The notes: generated by a model from the sequence alone, not told the origin. 64,000 nt of DNA from Perilla frutescens (GCA_026008535.1 BRKX01000018.1:19848088-19912087), one strand, 5' to 3'; shown: positions 1 to 11,631, counted from the first letter of the stretch. Program-made: numbers and translations.

Positions 1-1065
1 GATGATGGTCATATATATCCTATGTGTAGTATATACAGGAATATTTCAGCATTAATATTTTGGTATATGCTTTTGTGGTTCATTTCATTACAAAAAAGTA
101 CGTAGTATATATATAAACTGTGCGAATTGATTTGCAATGATTAATGGGGTGCTCGCTGTACTTCAATTCCAGGCTTCCAGCACCACAAAATACTTCCATT
201 ATTTGGCTTCTTCCGCAAAAATTAATCATTATATATATTCCCTAGAATAGTAATGTTTTATGATAATGTGGTTTGCGTGCAATCATTTCTTATTAAATAT
301 TTGGCAGAATCAATTCACCTAACTATTTACAAAAACATTACAGACACACGTGCGCATATTAGCAAATTGAAATCACCTATCCCACTCCATCCATGTAATT
401 TCGCATCCTATTTTAATTTTTATTAGAATCATCCATTTTTTTAATTTTAATTTATTTTAGTTTAATTTAATTTTATAATTATTATTTAGAGTTTATTCCA
501 TCCAATTAGAGTTTGTATTTATATTTTAATATTTAATTTATGTTTTTTAGTTAATATTATTGATTATTCCAAAATTAGGGTTTTTTTCCAGTTTTTAGCG
601 ATAAATGTTAATTATAATTGGTTATACTATAATAAATTTTATTTTTGTAATAAATTTTTTTAAAATATTAAATTTGATAGTGGAACACAATAGTGAGATA
701 GGAAATGTGGACAGGATGATTTTATCCTCACACGTATAAGATAAATTGCAATTTCATATCTACATTTTGGGCTCATTTTAAAAAATAGCACAATTTTTTA
801 ATATTTATAAACAGTACTCACTTTTTTCTAAAAATTTATATAAATCTAACAATTGATCAATTTTATGGCTTGAAAATCGTATATAATTTATTGTATTTTA
901 ATAATTCTATTTCCCCAGCCGCGTAAAAGATACTCTAATAAAAGAATCTAAAAATATAATCAATTATGTATGCTTTTTAGGTCATAATATTGATTAAATG
1001 TTGTATTTGCAAATTTTTTGAAAAAGAACTAAAAATGTAAGTATCAAAAAGTAATTTTGATATAT
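1..1065. other. AT-rich intergenic sequence
   Basis: No gene, RNA or complete element is visible. The sequence is strongly AT-rich, with short homopolymer and TA runs and stop codons in all frames. Confidence 0.6.
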
Positions 1066-1262
1066 GAGAATGGATCAAATTATAATCATAGCCCCATGTG
1101 AGAGTTAAGAACCAATGACAGCCGTAGATCTTGCATTTTTGGACGGTGCAAATTGGTCTAGATTTTAATTTCATGCGGTGGTATTTTTGTAATATTGGTG
1201 TTGTTTTAATGAATTGAGGGTATTTTTGTAATTTAGGAATTCTATTATATTTTGGACTAAAT
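1066..1262 (+). repeat. MULE-type terminal inverted repeat (left)
   Basis: This stretch is a diverged inverted copy of 13478-13650. Shared blocks include a GAGA-TGGATCAAAT-like start, CATGTGAGA, and two GTATTTTTGTAATTT-like blocks. Long TIRs of this kind are typical of Mutator-like elements, and the FAR1/MULE-type coding remnant starts about 600 bases inside. No convincing target duplication was found at this end. A long minus-strand reading frame across it (977-1507) looks like chance openness of AT-rich DNA. Confidence 0.5.
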
Positions 1263-1639
1263 TCTTTCCGCGTATATCTCTTTCCTTCGAAATCGCTTTT
1301 CTTTTTTATATTGATTTGTTCTTTTATGTAATCGGATTTCAATTCGTCGCGATCGGAGTTCTTTTTGTTCGTTATTATTGGATGAAGACGCGGGGTAAAA
1401 ATATGATTGTTATATATTTTCCAGAGAAGTTTTTTCTGATTTGGTTTAGATTTGCTCGATGATTTGTTATATTTTTTTTTCAGATTTAAATGATTAGTTG
1501 TGTTCATTCATGTAATGTAATATATTTTTGGAAGTTGATTAAGTTGAATTTTTGAATCTTCATGATGAATATATATCTTTAGTTCTGCAGATTATGTTTT
1601 CTTATTACTATATACATGTATTTCTACAAATGTTTGTCC

Positions 1640-1860
1640 AACATTTGTTAGCATTACAAGATGTCTTATTAGCATTAGAGGTGTTATTATTAACATTACG
1701 AAACTAGTTATTAGCATTGTAAAAACAAATCAGTATTTTCAATATGAATGAAGTATTAGCAGTACTATTATAGGTTTAGCATTACTGTAAATAGTTTTAG
1801 CATTCTTGTGAACATTTTTAGCATGACCGAAGAATATATTTTTTTAGCATTAACGTGTTT
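1640..1860 (+). repeat. TTAGCATT-motif cluster (subterminal, MULE copy 1)
   Basis: About nine degenerate copies of TTAGCATT lie at roughly 20-30 base spacing, just before the MULE-like coding remnant. More copies sit in the presumed intron at 2700-2880. On the far side of the coding remnant the same motif occurs in the opposite orientation, as expected of subterminal transposase-binding repeats. Confidence 0.6.
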
Positions 1861-3965
1861 AGTTGTTTTTTTGTTTGTGCAGATTGTGTTGGCTCTACTT
1901 TGGAGATTTCTCTTGAATTTTCTGAATTTTACACTACTGACTGTGACTTATCTTTGAAGCCTGCATTGGGCAAAATATTTCCTACTTTTGATGATGGTAT
2001 AACTTTTTACAAGGTGTATGCCTCATCATGTGGATTTGATATTCATTTGTCTACTACAAAGAAGTCTAAAGACGGTACTGTAGTTTGGAAGTATGTTTTG
2101 TACAACCGTGAGGGACTTAAAAACATGCCGATTACATTTTGTTGAAACTTCGAAGAAAAAAAGATCCAATGTGTTTAAGAGGACTTATTATATGGCTAGG
2201 ATGGGGTATATTGGTTCTGATGGGTACATTGTTGCACTATTTGAAGAAAGACATTCACATTCTTTTGTTTTGGATACACACAAAGAATTTATGAATCTGA
2301 ATAGAAATATAGATCCTTCACATCAATGTTTTATTCTGAACTGTGCAAGGGCAAACATTGGTCATATGAAAACATTTAGATTATTTAAAAAAGTTGTTGA
2401 TGGATATTCCAATATAGGGTGTACAGTAGTTGATTTCAAGAACTTCAATCGGGATCTTAAGGTGTATGTTGTGGGCGTTGATACCCAAATGATGTTAGAT
2501 AAAATGGGCAAAAGATGTGAACTCTGCTGTGCTTTTACATTTGATTATGAAGTTAACAAGAATGATCAGTTGAGATGTTTGTTTTGGGTTGATCTAATAT
2601 AAAGAAGAAATTTTTCGTTATTTGGGGATGTTGTGTCATTTGATGCAACATATAGGACTGACAGGTTAGTCTAATTATTATTTAGATTTGTCATTATATG
2701 TTTTTAGCAGTTCCATATTACTGTTTAACAATGGTAGTTGAGATTTTAGCATTTCCATCTCATTTTTTGGTATTGATTTTTGAATATTTGGTAGATGTCA
2801 ATGCTAGCATTTGTTATCTAGCAAGTTGTACTAAATATTATTTTTAGCATTGATTTACATTGATATTTAGTATGTGTAACATTGTTTATGATGAAAAGAT
2901 ATTATAATAACAGGGATTTGTGATTTTTTTATACATTGGCATGTATTAAATGATTTTTGTACCCTTTACTGGAAAGGACAATCATGAGAGGCTTGTCACC
3001 TTTAGGGCTGCTTTAATGTCGAGTGAGGATGCTGAATCTTATTTATGGGTGTTTTATAAATTCAAGAACTGTATGGGTGGGTCTTTTACTCTAAGTTCTT
3101 TAGATCAAAGCCAAATCTTATTGAGTTTCTGATGAACTTTGATAGCACACTTGATTCACAGAGACATGCACATGCTTACATGGATAGTGTAGATGAGTCA
3201 TCAATGCCACATTTAAAGACCTCATTTGCATTTGAGAAACATGCTACCGTTATTTATACTAGGAACAAGTTTTATGAGGTCCAGAAGGAAATTGAAGATG
3301 CATGTTATGTTTTTCGTGTCTGTAATATTTTAGAAAATGATTCGATTATATTTCTAGAAGTGAAGGATGATTTTGGTGCTACAAATAAGGTTGTTCACAA
3401 CAAGGTTTAGGATTCTACTACATGCAGCTGTTTGAAATTTGAGAGGGATGGGCTGTTGTGTTGCCACGTATTCACTCTATTCAAATATTTGAAATTGGAG
3501 CCAGTACCTTCTAAATACATTGTGTCTCGTTGGGTGAAGTCTCACTCACTAATGAACCAAGTGCATTTCTGGTTGATCGTTGAGTCTCATTGGAGAAGAA
3601 CAAAATTAACTAACCAATTGATTTCTAACTTTTATGCTTATCTTTTGGTTGCTCAAGGTGACAATGCAAAGATGTCGTTGCTTTTGCAGAGTATTCATGA
3701 GGTAAGAGATGGGTTTTTATCTGATGATATTCAAGATGATGCAATGTCAAAGAAGGGTAGGTTATTTTTTGAATTTTATAGATTGTCTGCATCTAGTGAA
3801 GTTGAGGGTGTTTCCATCCGACTTTGTGAAGACTAAAGGTAGTGAAAGTCATATAAAATCAAGAAAAGAGGCAAACGTTGAATGCAAAAAAGAAAACCTT
3901 TAAGGACCTACAAGAATTGTAACAAGAAATGTAACCATGATTCCAGGAACTGTGGGAATAAGTAG
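1855..3965 (+). pseudogene. Decayed MULE / FAR1-FRS-type transposase (copy 1)
   Basis: A broken coding region of the FHY3/FAR1/FRS-MULE family, in several frames. In order it shows a FAR1-type DNA-binding part (about 1970-2150, 'FYKVYASSCGF'), the segment before the transposase with 'RCLFWVD' (2093-2602), 'GDVVSFDATY' around the first catalytic Asp (about 2620-2660), and an intron-like gap rich in TTAGCATT motifs (2670-2930). Then come 'VPFTGKDNH' and 'SYLWVF' (2950-3100), a SWIM zinc finger (CSCLKFERDGLLCCHVF, about 3420-3480) and a C-terminal zinc knuckle (NCNKKCNHDSRNC, about 3915-3953). Frameshifts near 2140 and 3410, and an apparent deletion near 3110 that removes the middle of the transposase, make it non-functional. 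Whether it was a mobile MULE or a domesticated FRS gene is not proven. The TIR-like and motif-rich flanks favour a MULE. Confidence 0.8.
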
Positions 3966-4009
3966 ATATTTTTTTTTGGACTTCACATACTGATTCTTTA
4001 TTAATTCTA

Positions 4010-4470
4010 CTAATATTCTTTTCTGTAATGCTAATAAAGTTTTTTTAATGCTAATACGAATTTTCTTAATACTAATATGTACTTCTTGATAGTGCTAATA
4101 CAGATTTTGTATAATGCTAATACACATAGTTGATATTCCTTTTTGGATTTCTAATGAAAGTTTTTACAATACTAATAAGACCGTTTATAATGCTAATATA
4201 GTTTTTTATACTGCTAATAAGTCTTTTTATTTAATGATAATGTATTAAATTTAGTTACTAACAAGATTAATTATGAAGTTATAGGTTTATCACCAAATTG
4301 AGAAAATAATATGATGTTCACAGAGGCAAATCATAACGTGTTTCAATTAGTACAAAATGTTGATTTCGTATAATGTTAATATACATACTACTTATATCTT
4401 TTTTGTAATGATAATAAATGTTTTGATAATGCTAATAAGGTTTTCTGTATAGGTAATATAGTTTTTGATA
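4010..4470 (-). repeat. Inverted TTAGCATT-motif cluster (3' of MULE copy 1)
   Basis: About a dozen AATGCTAATA-type motifs, the reverse complement of the 1640-1860 motifs, follow the decayed transposase. Two related blocks around 4315 and 4495 (TTCACAGA-GCAAA ... TTTCAATTAG-ACAAAAT) look like a local duplication. The motif stops near 4470. The segment 4480-4800 shows nothing else recognisable. Confidence 0.6.
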
Positions 4471-4799
4471 CTGCTTGATAAAAAAACATTCCATTCACAG
4501 AAGCAAAATATTCACAAAAATGATAATTTGTTTCAATTAGCACAAAATATTCATTCACTAGTAGTAGAAACAATTAAAGATAACTAGTGTATCATATGTA
4601 ATACAAAATGTTGTGTAATTTGTTTCGGTTGGCACATCAATTCAAAATCATTATCCAACATGTCACTTCACTTTTTTTATTTTTATGGGGTCTACCACAA
4701 TTTCTCCTGCCAAACATGATTGTCTGTAGTATAAATTCCCTGATTTCAAATGTTGATCTTTGAGTATGTTACTCTGTGCAGTTATGATTTAGTTGTATA

Positions 4800-5106
4800 A
4801 TTCGTAGTATTAGCATTATCGTTCGCAAGTGTTAGCATTGTCATAGCTCATTTTAACATTAGCATAACTCTTGTTAACATTAGCATAAAAAACTTTCCAG
4901 GAACATTATAAACGAACCATGAACAATGTTGTTACAGTTTTGTTGAATTAACATTATCGTTCATCTGTGTTAGCATTATCATTGCTCTTGTTAGCATTAG
5001 AATAATATATATATATATACATTGTATATATATATATGAAAAAATTAACAGGAACATTATAAACCAAGCCATGAAACATTTTGTTGTATTAACATTATTG
5101 TTCACT
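4800..5106 (+). repeat. TTAGCATT-motif cluster (3' of MULE copy 2)
   Basis: About eight TTAGCATT/ATTAACATTA motifs lie directly downstream, in the minus-strand sense, of the second transposase remnant. Read on the minus strand they are AATGCTAA, the same orientation relative to the gene as behind copy 1. This supports two family members lying tail to tail. Confidence 0.55.
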
Positions 5107-5219
5107 GGTGCTAACATCATTTGGACGTTAACGCCAACAACATATGCCACAAGATCCTGATTGAAGTTTTTGAACTTAATTACTATACACCCTATATTGG
5201 AATATTCACCAACAACTTC
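5107..5219 (-). pseudogene. MULE/FAR1 transposase copy 2, downstream piece
   Basis: The minus-strand translation (GEYSNIGCIVIKFKNFNQDL) matches 2400-2500 of copy 1 (GYSNIGCTVVDFKNFNRDL). Homology breaks off near 5107 and runs into the motif cluster. The upstream part lies at 7522-7925 on the same strand. The two pieces were separated by the LTR at 5220-7521, since joining them at the duplicated ACTTC gives a continuous match to copy 1. It is an untranslatable fragment. Confidence 0.8.
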
Positions 5220-7521
5220 TGTAACGCCCCAAACTACTCTGTTTGGCCACGTCACTTAACATATAATTTACTTATATATATTTTTGTGTGCTTATAATAA
5301 AATGAGCGGAAACTTAGGTCAAAAAGCATGACTAGGCATGACGTCATAATTCAAAACGTAAAATTTTCGCGAATTAGCATGCAATTTTCTAACTTATCGG
5401 GCTCATAGGTTGTCATAACCCGCCCGTTTAACATCCTAAATCAACATGCAAGTATAGGGTCGACAACATACTTCATACGTAATAGGCTCCAAGGTCGAAC
5501 GACCCGCCTTTAAATTGTTGCACAATATCAAGTTATATACATGATGACCTACAAAAGATCGGGCTATTCCCATCCCCAATAATCATTGATCATAAGCAAA
5601 AATAGTGATCAATGTAATAATAACAGTGATAATATGAGTGTTATCAAAAGAAGAGCATGTAAAAAGATAAACACAAGCTTGTGGGGTTCTCTTGTGTTCA
5701 CAACGCTCCTACTCGGGCTCCGACTCCTCAACCTGAAATTCATTGAATGAATGGGATGAGTATTTAACAACATAATCAGTGGAGAACACTGAAAACAGTT
5801 ATAGCTAATTGCACAAGTGAAAATATAACATATGGACTTTTCTTTACATTGTGGAGACTAGTCTCAACCCCGTAGGGTCCAAACATCATGATGCCCCCGT
5901 TAATGAACATCTTTGGCCCTATAGGGATGCCCGCAGACATACTACCCTCCAGGGAGGACATTAACAGGTCTATATTCGATCCCAAAGGATCTCTGCCCCG
6001 AAGGGTCTCTTTGTCGACCCCGAAGGATCTCTTTCATTCACCGGTCCGAAGACCCTTCATATTTATACAATCAAAGCACAACAATAACTATAACATTACA
6101 CGTGTTCACAGTTTAGAGTTACCCCACCTTATGAGACGCTTTCACAATTTCTCAACCTTTGAAATACTTCTTGGCCGTGCACAAGTTGTCCTCCTTGAGC
6201 TCCAACACGTCACCTAGCACCCTTTTCAATCATCTTTCATTTTAGACGTCGAGTTATTTAATTAAAGCATGGTTTAGACCAAACTCATGCTATACTTTGC
6301 TTTAAAGTCTTCAAACATATCCATGTACACAATCATGGATATACAAGCTCATACTATGATTTTGGACTCAAAATACGCATTAAAACTCTTTGAAGCATTT
6401 GATCGAACACGTTACGGGCACACATTTATACCACATGCTCATAACTCATTTTAAATCCTTTAAACCCAATATTTCAAATACAAACACCTTTATCCTAGGG
6501 CTCTAACATATATGAAAATCAACTTCATAAAGACATCACAACACCTCCAAACCACATCATCAAAATAAGGGGAAATTAGGGCAAAAAAACTCTAAACCCT
6601 AGCATCAAAGAACCATAGGAATTTGATATAACTTCACATATAGCTTCAAGGAGATAAATAAACTATATGTTTAAGATGTCAAGGCAAGAAGATCAACAAA
6701 ATTCCAAAATCCTCAAATTTGGATACAAACCCTAGTTTCCAAAACAACAAGAAATGGGTGTTTAATCCCCAAGAAGGAGAGGTGTAGAGATTACCTTTGT
6801 TGATGGATGATGATGGAAGAATCTACTTCAAAAGATGAAAGATTTGTAGAGAGAAGGGGGAAGAAAATCGCCCATATGGAAAGGAAATGAGGAGGAAATG
6901 AATAAGTGTTGTATTTATAGGTAGAAAATCCCCGGACCCGCGCGACCGCGCAGCCCTTGCGACCGCGGAACCCCTCTCTCGGCCAACGCTCCCCGCGAGC
7001 GCGCAGCCCCCGCGGGCGCGCGTCCCTCGCCAGCCCCGCGGACGCGCTCGGCCCCGCGGACGCGCACCTCCCCGCGAGCGCGCGACATGCCAAAAATCAT
7101 CCCCCTTATTTTAAACCACTCCTTTTTCCTTTAAATTTTCAAAGCACTTTTAATACATACCGAAAAAGCAGGGGGCGCTGCCCCTAGCCCCCGTCGGGGC
7201 GCTTCGCCCCCTGAACCCGGTCAGTGAGACCCCCGATCAACTCAGCGTTAGGGTGTTCAAGGTTTTGGCAACAAAAATTTCAATGTAATAACATTCATTA
7301 TCGTATAACTCGACACTTTAGTATTAAAATTTAAATTACGTTATATACTTTGTATAACATCACTGTGCTGTGACGTACCGGCTCGAGTGAGACAACCTGA
7401 AATAAAAATAACAGCATAACATACAAACATACTCACATGATTATAATTCAACAATATCAATTCTAAATCATTTTACTAGAATTATAAATTATAATTTAGC
7501 AAAAAGGGTCGGGGTATCACA
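5220..7521 (-). mobile_element. Solo LTR (Ty3/gypsy-like) inserted in MULE copy 2
   Basis: The element starts TGTAACGCCCC and ends GGGGTATCACA, and is flanked by the 5-bp duplication ACTTC (5215-5219 and 7522-7526). The flanks join the split MULE copy 2 exactly. It has no coding sequence. A TATA box (TATAAATA, complement of 6912-6919) implies minus-strand orientation. Just upstream of it is a very GC-rich, CpG-dense block (about 6935-7090), with a further GC-rich palindromic stretch at 7170-7225. A 2.3 kb coding-free unit with TG...CA ends and a 5-bp duplication fits a solo LTR. The family assignment is inferred from style only. Confidence 0.8.
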
Positions 7522-7925
7522 ACTTCTTTAGATAATCTAAAGGTTTTCATAGGTCCAATATTTGCCTTGCACGGTTTAGAATAAAACTTTGGTATGAAGG
7601 ATCTGTATTTTTATTTAGATTCATAAACTCCCCGTGTGTATCCAAAATAAGAGAATATGAATGTCTTTCTTCAAATAATCTAATGTTGTAGCTATCAGAA
7701 CCAACATATTTCAATCTCATCCTAGCCATACAACAAGTCATCTTAGACACCCGACGTCTTTTTTCTTCAAAGTTTCACCAAAATCCACTAATGTGTTCTT
7801 AAATCCCTCATGGTTACACAGAACATTATTCCAAACTATAGTACCATCTTTAAACCTCTTTGTAGTAGATAAATGAATATTAAACTCACATGATGAAGCA
7901 CACACCTCGTACATCTGTTTAAGTC
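7522..7925 (-). pseudogene. MULE/FAR1 transposase copy 2, upstream piece
   Basis: The minus strand matches 2010-2400 of copy 1. It carries 'YEVCASSCEFNIHLSTTK'-like sequence, then 'GSDSYNIRLFEERHSYS' and 'DPSYQSFILNRA', which parallel 'GSDGYIVALFEERHSHS' and 'DPSHQCFILNCA'. One open stretch is 7547-7750. Frames are broken near 7750. The copy begins abruptly near 7925, so its 5' end and left terminus are missing. Confidence 0.75.
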
Positions 7926-8019
7926 TAGTAATTTATTTCTTATGTTTTATTTTATGCTATTTAGTTTATTTCCTTTTTACCTGCTTATCTAGTGTCTAGA
8001 TATTAATTAAGTACTTGTG

Positions 8020-8402
8020 TTTAAGAACTGAAAAGTAACGGTCTTTGTGGGATACGATACTCGTACTTGTCTATATATTCCAAACATACCGTGCACTTGC
8101 GGTACATTTATTTGTTAATAAACAGTGTGTTAAGCACCTCCAAGCACAGTTAGAAGAGATACACACAGCGCAAGATGGAAGAGTAAGAGGATGCTAGAGC
8201 TGCGGAGCCTACTCTAATCAATGAGCTCTTTATTTAAGTGCTCGACCATGGAGACATTTAGGGCCCAATGATCAATGCCAATAACTTTGAGTTGAAACAT
8301 GGGTTGATTTTTATGGTTCAACAGAATCAACATGGATGATGGGCCACTAAAGACCCGAATGCACATCTGACGCAATTCTTGGAGATCTACAACACGGTGA
8401 AG
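8020..8402 (+). pseudogene. Ty3/gypsy gag fragment with LTR end
   Basis: The stretch 8040-8130 has the look of the end of a gypsy LTR (GTGGGATACGATACTCGTACTTG ... GTGCACTTGCGG). It is followed by a plus-strand translation typical of a gypsy gag N-terminus: GPMINANNFELKHGLIFMVQ (about 8250-8310), then a stop, then ATKDPNAHLTQFLEIYNTVK (to about 8402). There are at least two in-frame stops and no protease or polymerase. It ends at the segment beginning near 8403. Confidence 0.6.
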
Positions 8403-8490
8403 ATACTACTAGAAAAATGCTAATAGACAACGGGTAATACCAGTTATCTATAGAGAAAATGACCGTTGTTAATAGAGGTGTTGTCTATCA
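8403..8490. repeat. Possible CACTA-type terminal fragment
   Basis: TACTACTAGAAAAATG resembles a mutated CACTACTAGAAAAA end. It is followed by short inverted TAGACAACGG / CCGTTGTTAATAGA / TTGTCTATCA blocks like CACTA subterminal repeats. It is only about 90 bases long and there is no partner end, so confidence is low. Confidence 0.25.
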
Positions 8491-10079
8491 GCGCACGTGA
8501 AGAACAAGACCAAAAGATTCAAGAGCTTTCAAGATTCGAGACAAATCGAATCTTTCGAGTTTTATTTACTCTATTCTTAGAAGTATCATGTTTTCTTTGT
8601 GGACTATTTTAGTTATTTATTTTACTATGGAGAACTAAAACCCTAGTATTCTAGAGTTGATTATGATTTGACTATGAAGTTCATTTAATCTATTTTATTT
8701 TTATGCATATGACTTGGTTGTGTTTTGCTTATTCCTGTGTTTCTCTGTATTATTTACTTGATCACTAAATAGTATAATTTGATGTGTTAATTCATAAATT
8801 GAGAGATGAGTTTTAACATAAGATTTGGAATGATTAACTCGTTAGTCAATAGCACTCGAGAGGATTTGAGGTTAATTGAGAGAGCACTAGACCCTAGGAG
8901 CCATTTAGAGTTGCATGTTAGATAATTAATAGACATATTATTATTTAATTTGTAATCTACAGCCTGGGCACTTAGAGAGAATGTTTATGATGCATTAGTA
9001 GTTGTTTTAGCACAATCTATGTCCCAACACAAGCATATGAATGAAAGGATTCAATGAATTAATTAGTTGATGATTACTCAATCCTAGAATATACGTCTTT
9101 TATTCATCATTTTATTTATATGTGTTTATTTCTGTGGTGATATTTACTATTTCAGTATTTTTTTATTTAGTAATTATCTTCAACCATGATTGATAGTCTA
9201 GATAATTGTAGGAAGTTAGATTAAGATAATTAGTAGATTGATTATTAAATCTCTGTGGATACGACCTTGTTCACTGCTATAGTAGAAGCCTCACTGTACA
9301 ATTGCAGTTTATGTAAAAATAAATACCGAACAACCTTTATTTATTTTACCTGTTTTACTTGTTTAGTTTCGTTTCGTTTTTCCGGTTTATTTTGAAAGTG
9401 ATATGTGAGTGTTGAAAAGAAAAAGAAGAATTATGAAAAGAGCACAAAAGAAAAGAAAAAAATGTGAAAAAGTGATAATAAATAATTAAGAAAAGAGATC
9501 AAAGGTCTATGAGCTGAAAATATTATGAGAACTCGAAGAGTATAATGTTTTGAGTGGATGATTTAGGATTGTGGAGGAGAAAGTTGGAAAAATTTCAACT
9601 AATGTTTTAATGTGAAAAGTAGTGGGGAATAGAAAGTAAAAGTGATTGATTATTTTGAGTCAGTTTAGCTAGATATTCCTAACCTTAACCTGAGCCTACA
9701 TTACAACCTTAATAAAAGTCCTATTTGATTCTAATTTTGAGCACATTTTTTTGTCAGTGAAGAGTTGAGATTGTATACAAGCCTAAGATAGATCGAGTGT
9801 GCGGTTCAACATTTTGATGAGTGTTTTCCTTCTCTTATCACATTTTGAATGTTTGAGTGAAACACACACTGGTGAGGATCATTGGCTTGATATTTGCTCA
9901 TGGAATTTATTGGACGTGTTCATGATTTGAGTGTTGTATTTGTTCTTATTATTTTCCTAGTTAGATTTTCGAGGTTGTAGATGTTAGATTGTAGATTGTG
10001 GATGTGTATATTGTTTGAATTCCATGTTTGGTTTTTATTCTTTGTTTGGGGACAAACAAACTCTTAAGTTTGGGGGAGT
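8491..10079 (+). mobile_element. Non-coding gypsy-like retroelement remnant (LTR part, internal region)
   Basis: The segment 8495-8570 matches 12253-12330 (GTGAAGAAC-AG-CCAAA ... TTTTATTTACT), so both appear to be parts of one LTR. The upstream copy ends near 9340 after CTCTGTGGATACGACCTTG, an LTR-end motif common in plant gypsy elements. The segment 9340-10060 has no open frame. It ends in a polypurine-rich AAGTTTGGGGGAGT (about 10064-10078) directly before TGATAAACTGAG, as expected for a PPT and 3' LTR start. A coding-free body between LTR parts suggests a LARD-type non-autonomous element. Confidence 0.5.
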
Positions 10080-10429
10080 TGATAAACTGAGATTTTGCAC
10101 TAGTTTCCGTGCTATTTAAGTGTGCATTTTATATGAGTTACTCTTGTTTTCATCTTAATTTATTCAGATTTCATTCATTCTTGGAGTTTGGTTTGTGTTG
10201 TGATTTTTGTAGGATTTGTCCCGAGTTTTTACTATATTTTGGCCAAGAGATAGTTAATGATGTCCTGGGATCGTGCGTTGAAGAAATTGAATACAAAATG
10301 GGATGGAAACATTGCAGAAGATGAGCCATGAGTGGGGTCGCGGTTGAGGTCGTGGGTCGGTAAAGGGTCGGACAACTGTTGACGCACGGTCGTTTCGCGG
10401 TCAGAATAAATCTCAAGAGAGACTTATCC
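10080..10429 (+). mobile_element. Start of 3' LTR of the preceding element
   Basis: This begins TGATAAACTGAG right after the purine tract and becomes GC-rich around 10330-10405 (GGTCGCGGTTGAGGTCGTGGG). It is interrupted near 10430 by an unrelated LTR in the opposite orientation and seems to resume around 11950. The boundary is approximate. Confidence 0.45.
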
Positions 10430-11631
10430 TTATGCCCACTACAGATGTAGCCAGCAAACGTGAATAAGGGTCTATCCCACGAGGAGCTGGGAACTCTATC
10501 TTCCAATGTCACTAATTCCAAAGTTTTGGGGGTTGTTGTCTCTGTATTTCTTATGTAAATATTTTAAAGTAAAATAACAAAGCAAAACAAAAAAAGACAA
10601 TAGTAATAGTAACGTATTCCGGATTATAACGTCGATTCGAACTTAATAAACACTTAACTGATCATGGACACGCTGATTACTTATGTGAATCTAATTATCT
10701 GGTTAAATGTACCAGATTTCTCTCAACGTACCCAATTTATCCTTCTAGCATAGACTAGAGGTGATCTCTCGTTCCCTAATCCCTAACCTATTGCCTAACC
10801 TCGATCTCTCATATGATTGTAAACAATAAGATAGTTTTATGCCCTAGACAGGCCCAGATTTACTGCGACACTGATCTCTCAAGTTTCCCACAGTACCCGT
10901 AATATATCCCATCCCTTTATGACCAACACACAGCTACGATTCATTGACCATTTATGAAGATAGTGAATACAATTCTAATTAACGAGTGATCAGTCACGAT
11001 TAACTAGCTTAGCCCACTTTAATGCAACAAAGAAAATGATTATATGACGGAACCAAATTCACACAGTTTATGCCTATAAGTCTCACGGTTCTTACGTGTT
11101 CATTAAATTCTTATCTTTGTTCATTCCGAAATAATGAATCTAGCCGCTCATCCTAGACTTAGAACAACAATAATAATAAGTAAATAAAGATATAATTAAA
11201 ATGAAAACTTACTTGATTAAATAACAAAATGATCCAACACTAACGTTGGATTTAAGTACATAAAATTGAAAATCCTAACAGCCTGTGAGCATAAGGCCCG
11301 AGATTGTTCAATGGGAATTAAAATGCAGAAAAGTAAAAATGTAACTAAAATCAAAACAATGTGTGTCGGTAGATGTGTCTTCGGTCTCTGCCATGAAACT
11401 ACTTAAATAGGAGTACAAAAACACAAGTTAACTTCCCCACAGGCCGAAGGATCTTCAGCCCATTTCGCAGTCATTTTGCCCAAGACTTTCCATATCTGGC
11501 AGATTCTTTCCTTATTTAGAAGATTTGTCTAGCAGATTCTGTACTCAACGTGCCCTAGATTACCGATATTCAACCTTCCTTAGTTAGCCGATCCTCCTCC
11601 TAGAATCTGAAAAATACGATCAGACTTACCT
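10430..11631 (-). mobile_element. Solo-LTR-like element, same family as 45600-47058
   Basis: Its layout parallels 45600-47058. Shared blocks in the same order are 'GTAGCCAG'/'GCAGCCAG', 'GGTCTATCCCA'/'GGTCGATCCTA', 'AGCCGCTCAT'/'AACCACTCAT', 'CCAACACTAACGTTGGA'/'CAACTCCAACGTTGAA' and 'GCATAAGGCC-GAGATTGTTC'. The ends (TTATGCCC and ACTTACCT on the plus strand) are mutated relative to TGATACTC and ACTTATCA of the sister copy. No target duplication was found. There is no coding content. Confidence 0.5.

Noticed and set aside
977..1507. A 176-codon minus-strand open frame
   Set aside because: It overlaps the MULE-type inverted terminus, is Lys/Asn/Ile-rich as expected of AT-rich DNA, and resembles no protein domain.
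1855..3965. Possibility that the FAR1-like region is a working FRS transcription factor gene
   Set aside because: Frameshifts, internal stops and loss of the middle of the transposase domain, plus a second broken copy, argue for a dead mobile element.
6791..7187. Several overlapping Arg/Ala/Pro-rich open frames on both strands
   Set aside because: They arise from the GC-rich block in the solo LTR. Open frames on both strands at once are a composition artefact.
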